DNA from: Kiritimatiellia bacterium
GTDB lineage: Bacteria > Verrucomicrobiota > Kiritimatiellia > UBA8416 > JABMPJ01
Length of the DNA stretch: 5,769 nucleotides
NCBI GenBank assembly: GCA_029939545.1
Contig: JAOZSS010000157.1
Coordinates: forward strand, 1 to 5,769
Direction: 5' to 3'
In this document: positions 5,102-5,769 of the stretch, one piece after another
How positions within the stretch are numbered: position 1 is the first letter of the stretch
Layout of the letters: each line of letters begins with the position of its first letter
The notes under the pieces: model-generated
The model's database searches: none
What the model was told of the DNA's origin: nothing
What the model saw: the letters and a program-made list of their open reading frames with translations, nothing else
Made by a program: the position numbers and the translations under genes

Positions 5102-5769
5102 CTACTCCTCCTCAACCCCACTCGATGTGTCGTAGTACTCGTCCAGTTGGTCAGGCGGCACGCGGTGCAACGCGTCGCGCGGCAGCAGGCCGAGCAGTTT
5201 CCACGCGCGAGCGAGCGACTGCTCGATGGTGCGGCGCTCATCGCGGCCCTGACCGATGAAGCGTTCTTCAAAGGCATCGCCAAAGCGGAGATGCCGCTGG
5301 TCGCTATCGGTCAACTCCTCGGCCCCGACGATCGCGGCCAGCGAGCGGATATTACCGACGCTCGCGTAGCTTGAGTAGAGCTGGTTGGCCACGTTGGGAT
5401 GATCCTCGCGCGTCCGATCGCCCCCAATCGCGTCCTTCATGATGCGCGACAGCGAAGGCAGCGGGTTGATCGGCGGATAGACGCCCTTCTGGTGCAGCTC
5501 GCGATCGAGTACGATCTGCCCCTCCGTGATATAGCCGGTCAGGTCGGGGATCGGATGCGTGATGTCGTCGTTCGGCATGGTCAGGATCGGCAGCTGCGTG
5601 ATCGAGCCCTTTGCCGTCTTGATGCGTCCGCACCGCTCATAGATCTCGGCAAGATCGGAATACAGGTAGCCGGGATAGCCCTTACGACTCGGCACCTCGC
5701 CGCGCGCTGAGGTCATCTCGCGCAGGGCCTCGCAGTAATTGGTCATATCGGTCAGGATGACGAGCACAT
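5102..5769 (-). CDS. atpB: V/A-type ATP synthase subunit B, C-terminal part (runs off the right edge)
   Basis: Subunit B is the regulatory, nucleotide-binding but largely non-catalytic partner of subunit A in the V/A-type hexamer. About 222 residues are present, corresponding roughly to the second half of the protein; the N-terminal half lies beyond the window. Recognisable stretches include VLVILTDMTNYCEALRE, GYPGYLYSDLAEIYERCGRI, and PPINPLPSLS (5447-5476), which fits the ATP synthase alpha/beta signature. GGDRTREDHPNVANQLYSSY and FGDAFEERFIGQG follow, then the short acidic end SSGVEEE. It reads in frame to the edge with no true start visible, although a GTG at 5767 could be mistaken for one. 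A 185-base gap with structured DNA separates it from subunit D. The name follows V-type usage. Confidence 0.96.
   Translation of the reverse strand, partial: VLVILTDMTNYCEALREMTSARGEVPSRKGYPGYLYSDLAEIYERCGRIKTAKGSITQLPILTMPNDDITHPIPDLTGYITEGQIVLDRELHQKGVYPPINPLPSLSRIMKDAIGGDRTREDHPNVANQLYSSYASVGNIRSLAAIVGAEELTDSDQRHLRFGDAFEERFIGQGRDERRTIEQSLARAWKLLGLLPRDALHRVPPDQLDEYYDTSSGVEEE

Overview
The window looks like chromosomal DNA from a GC-rich, Gram-negative environmental bacterium that has a V/A-type rotary ATPase. Nothing fixes the species. The mix of an A/V-type ATPase operon, a long TauE/SafE exporter with a two-helix partner, and a BlaI/MecI regulator would suit NC10, Nitrospirota or Desulfobacterota-type lineages, but that is inference.

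Left part, + strand: after about 300 bases of hairpin-rich, apparently non-coding leader, which ends in a perfect 24-bp palindrome (238-261), there is a tightly coupled three-gene cluster. It holds an unrecognised basic 119-aa protein (310-669), a 95-aa two-helix membrane protein (673-960) and a TauE/SafE-family transporter (957-2282). The last two genes overlap by ATGA, and each start has a plausible ribosome-binding site.

Middle, - strand: 2283-2795 has no intact gene but is not empty. Read on the - strand it carries two truncated relics: the C-terminal part of a BatE-like TPR protein (about 2537-2809) and 35-38 residues of an HtrA/DegP-type PDZ domain (about 2418-2531). They lie just downstream of an intact BlaI/MecI-type repressor gene (2796-3170). 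Its promoter region holds two copies of TACGA-N6-TCGTA, spaced 32 bp centre to centre, so the gene is probably autoregulated.

Right part, - strand: a transcription unit enters from the right edge. Its order is V/A-type ATPase subunit B (partial, 5102-5769), subunit D (4305-4916), a universal stress protein (3839-4285) and a PTS EIIA-type protein (3365-3817). D, the stress protein and EIIA are separated by only about 19-21 bases. B and D are split by 185 bases that hold a striking element at 4941-5042: four GC-rich hairpins arranged as two 46-nt arms in inverted orientation. The arms differ mostly by paired substitutions that keep each small hairpin intact.

Working picture: the - strand operon couples a rotary ion-pumping ATPase to two small regulatory-type proteins, with an RNA or DNA structural element between B and D. 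The + strand operon probably exports a sulfur oxyanion or organosulfonate. The BlaI region looks like the remains of a larger stress or envelope locus that has lost its effector genes.
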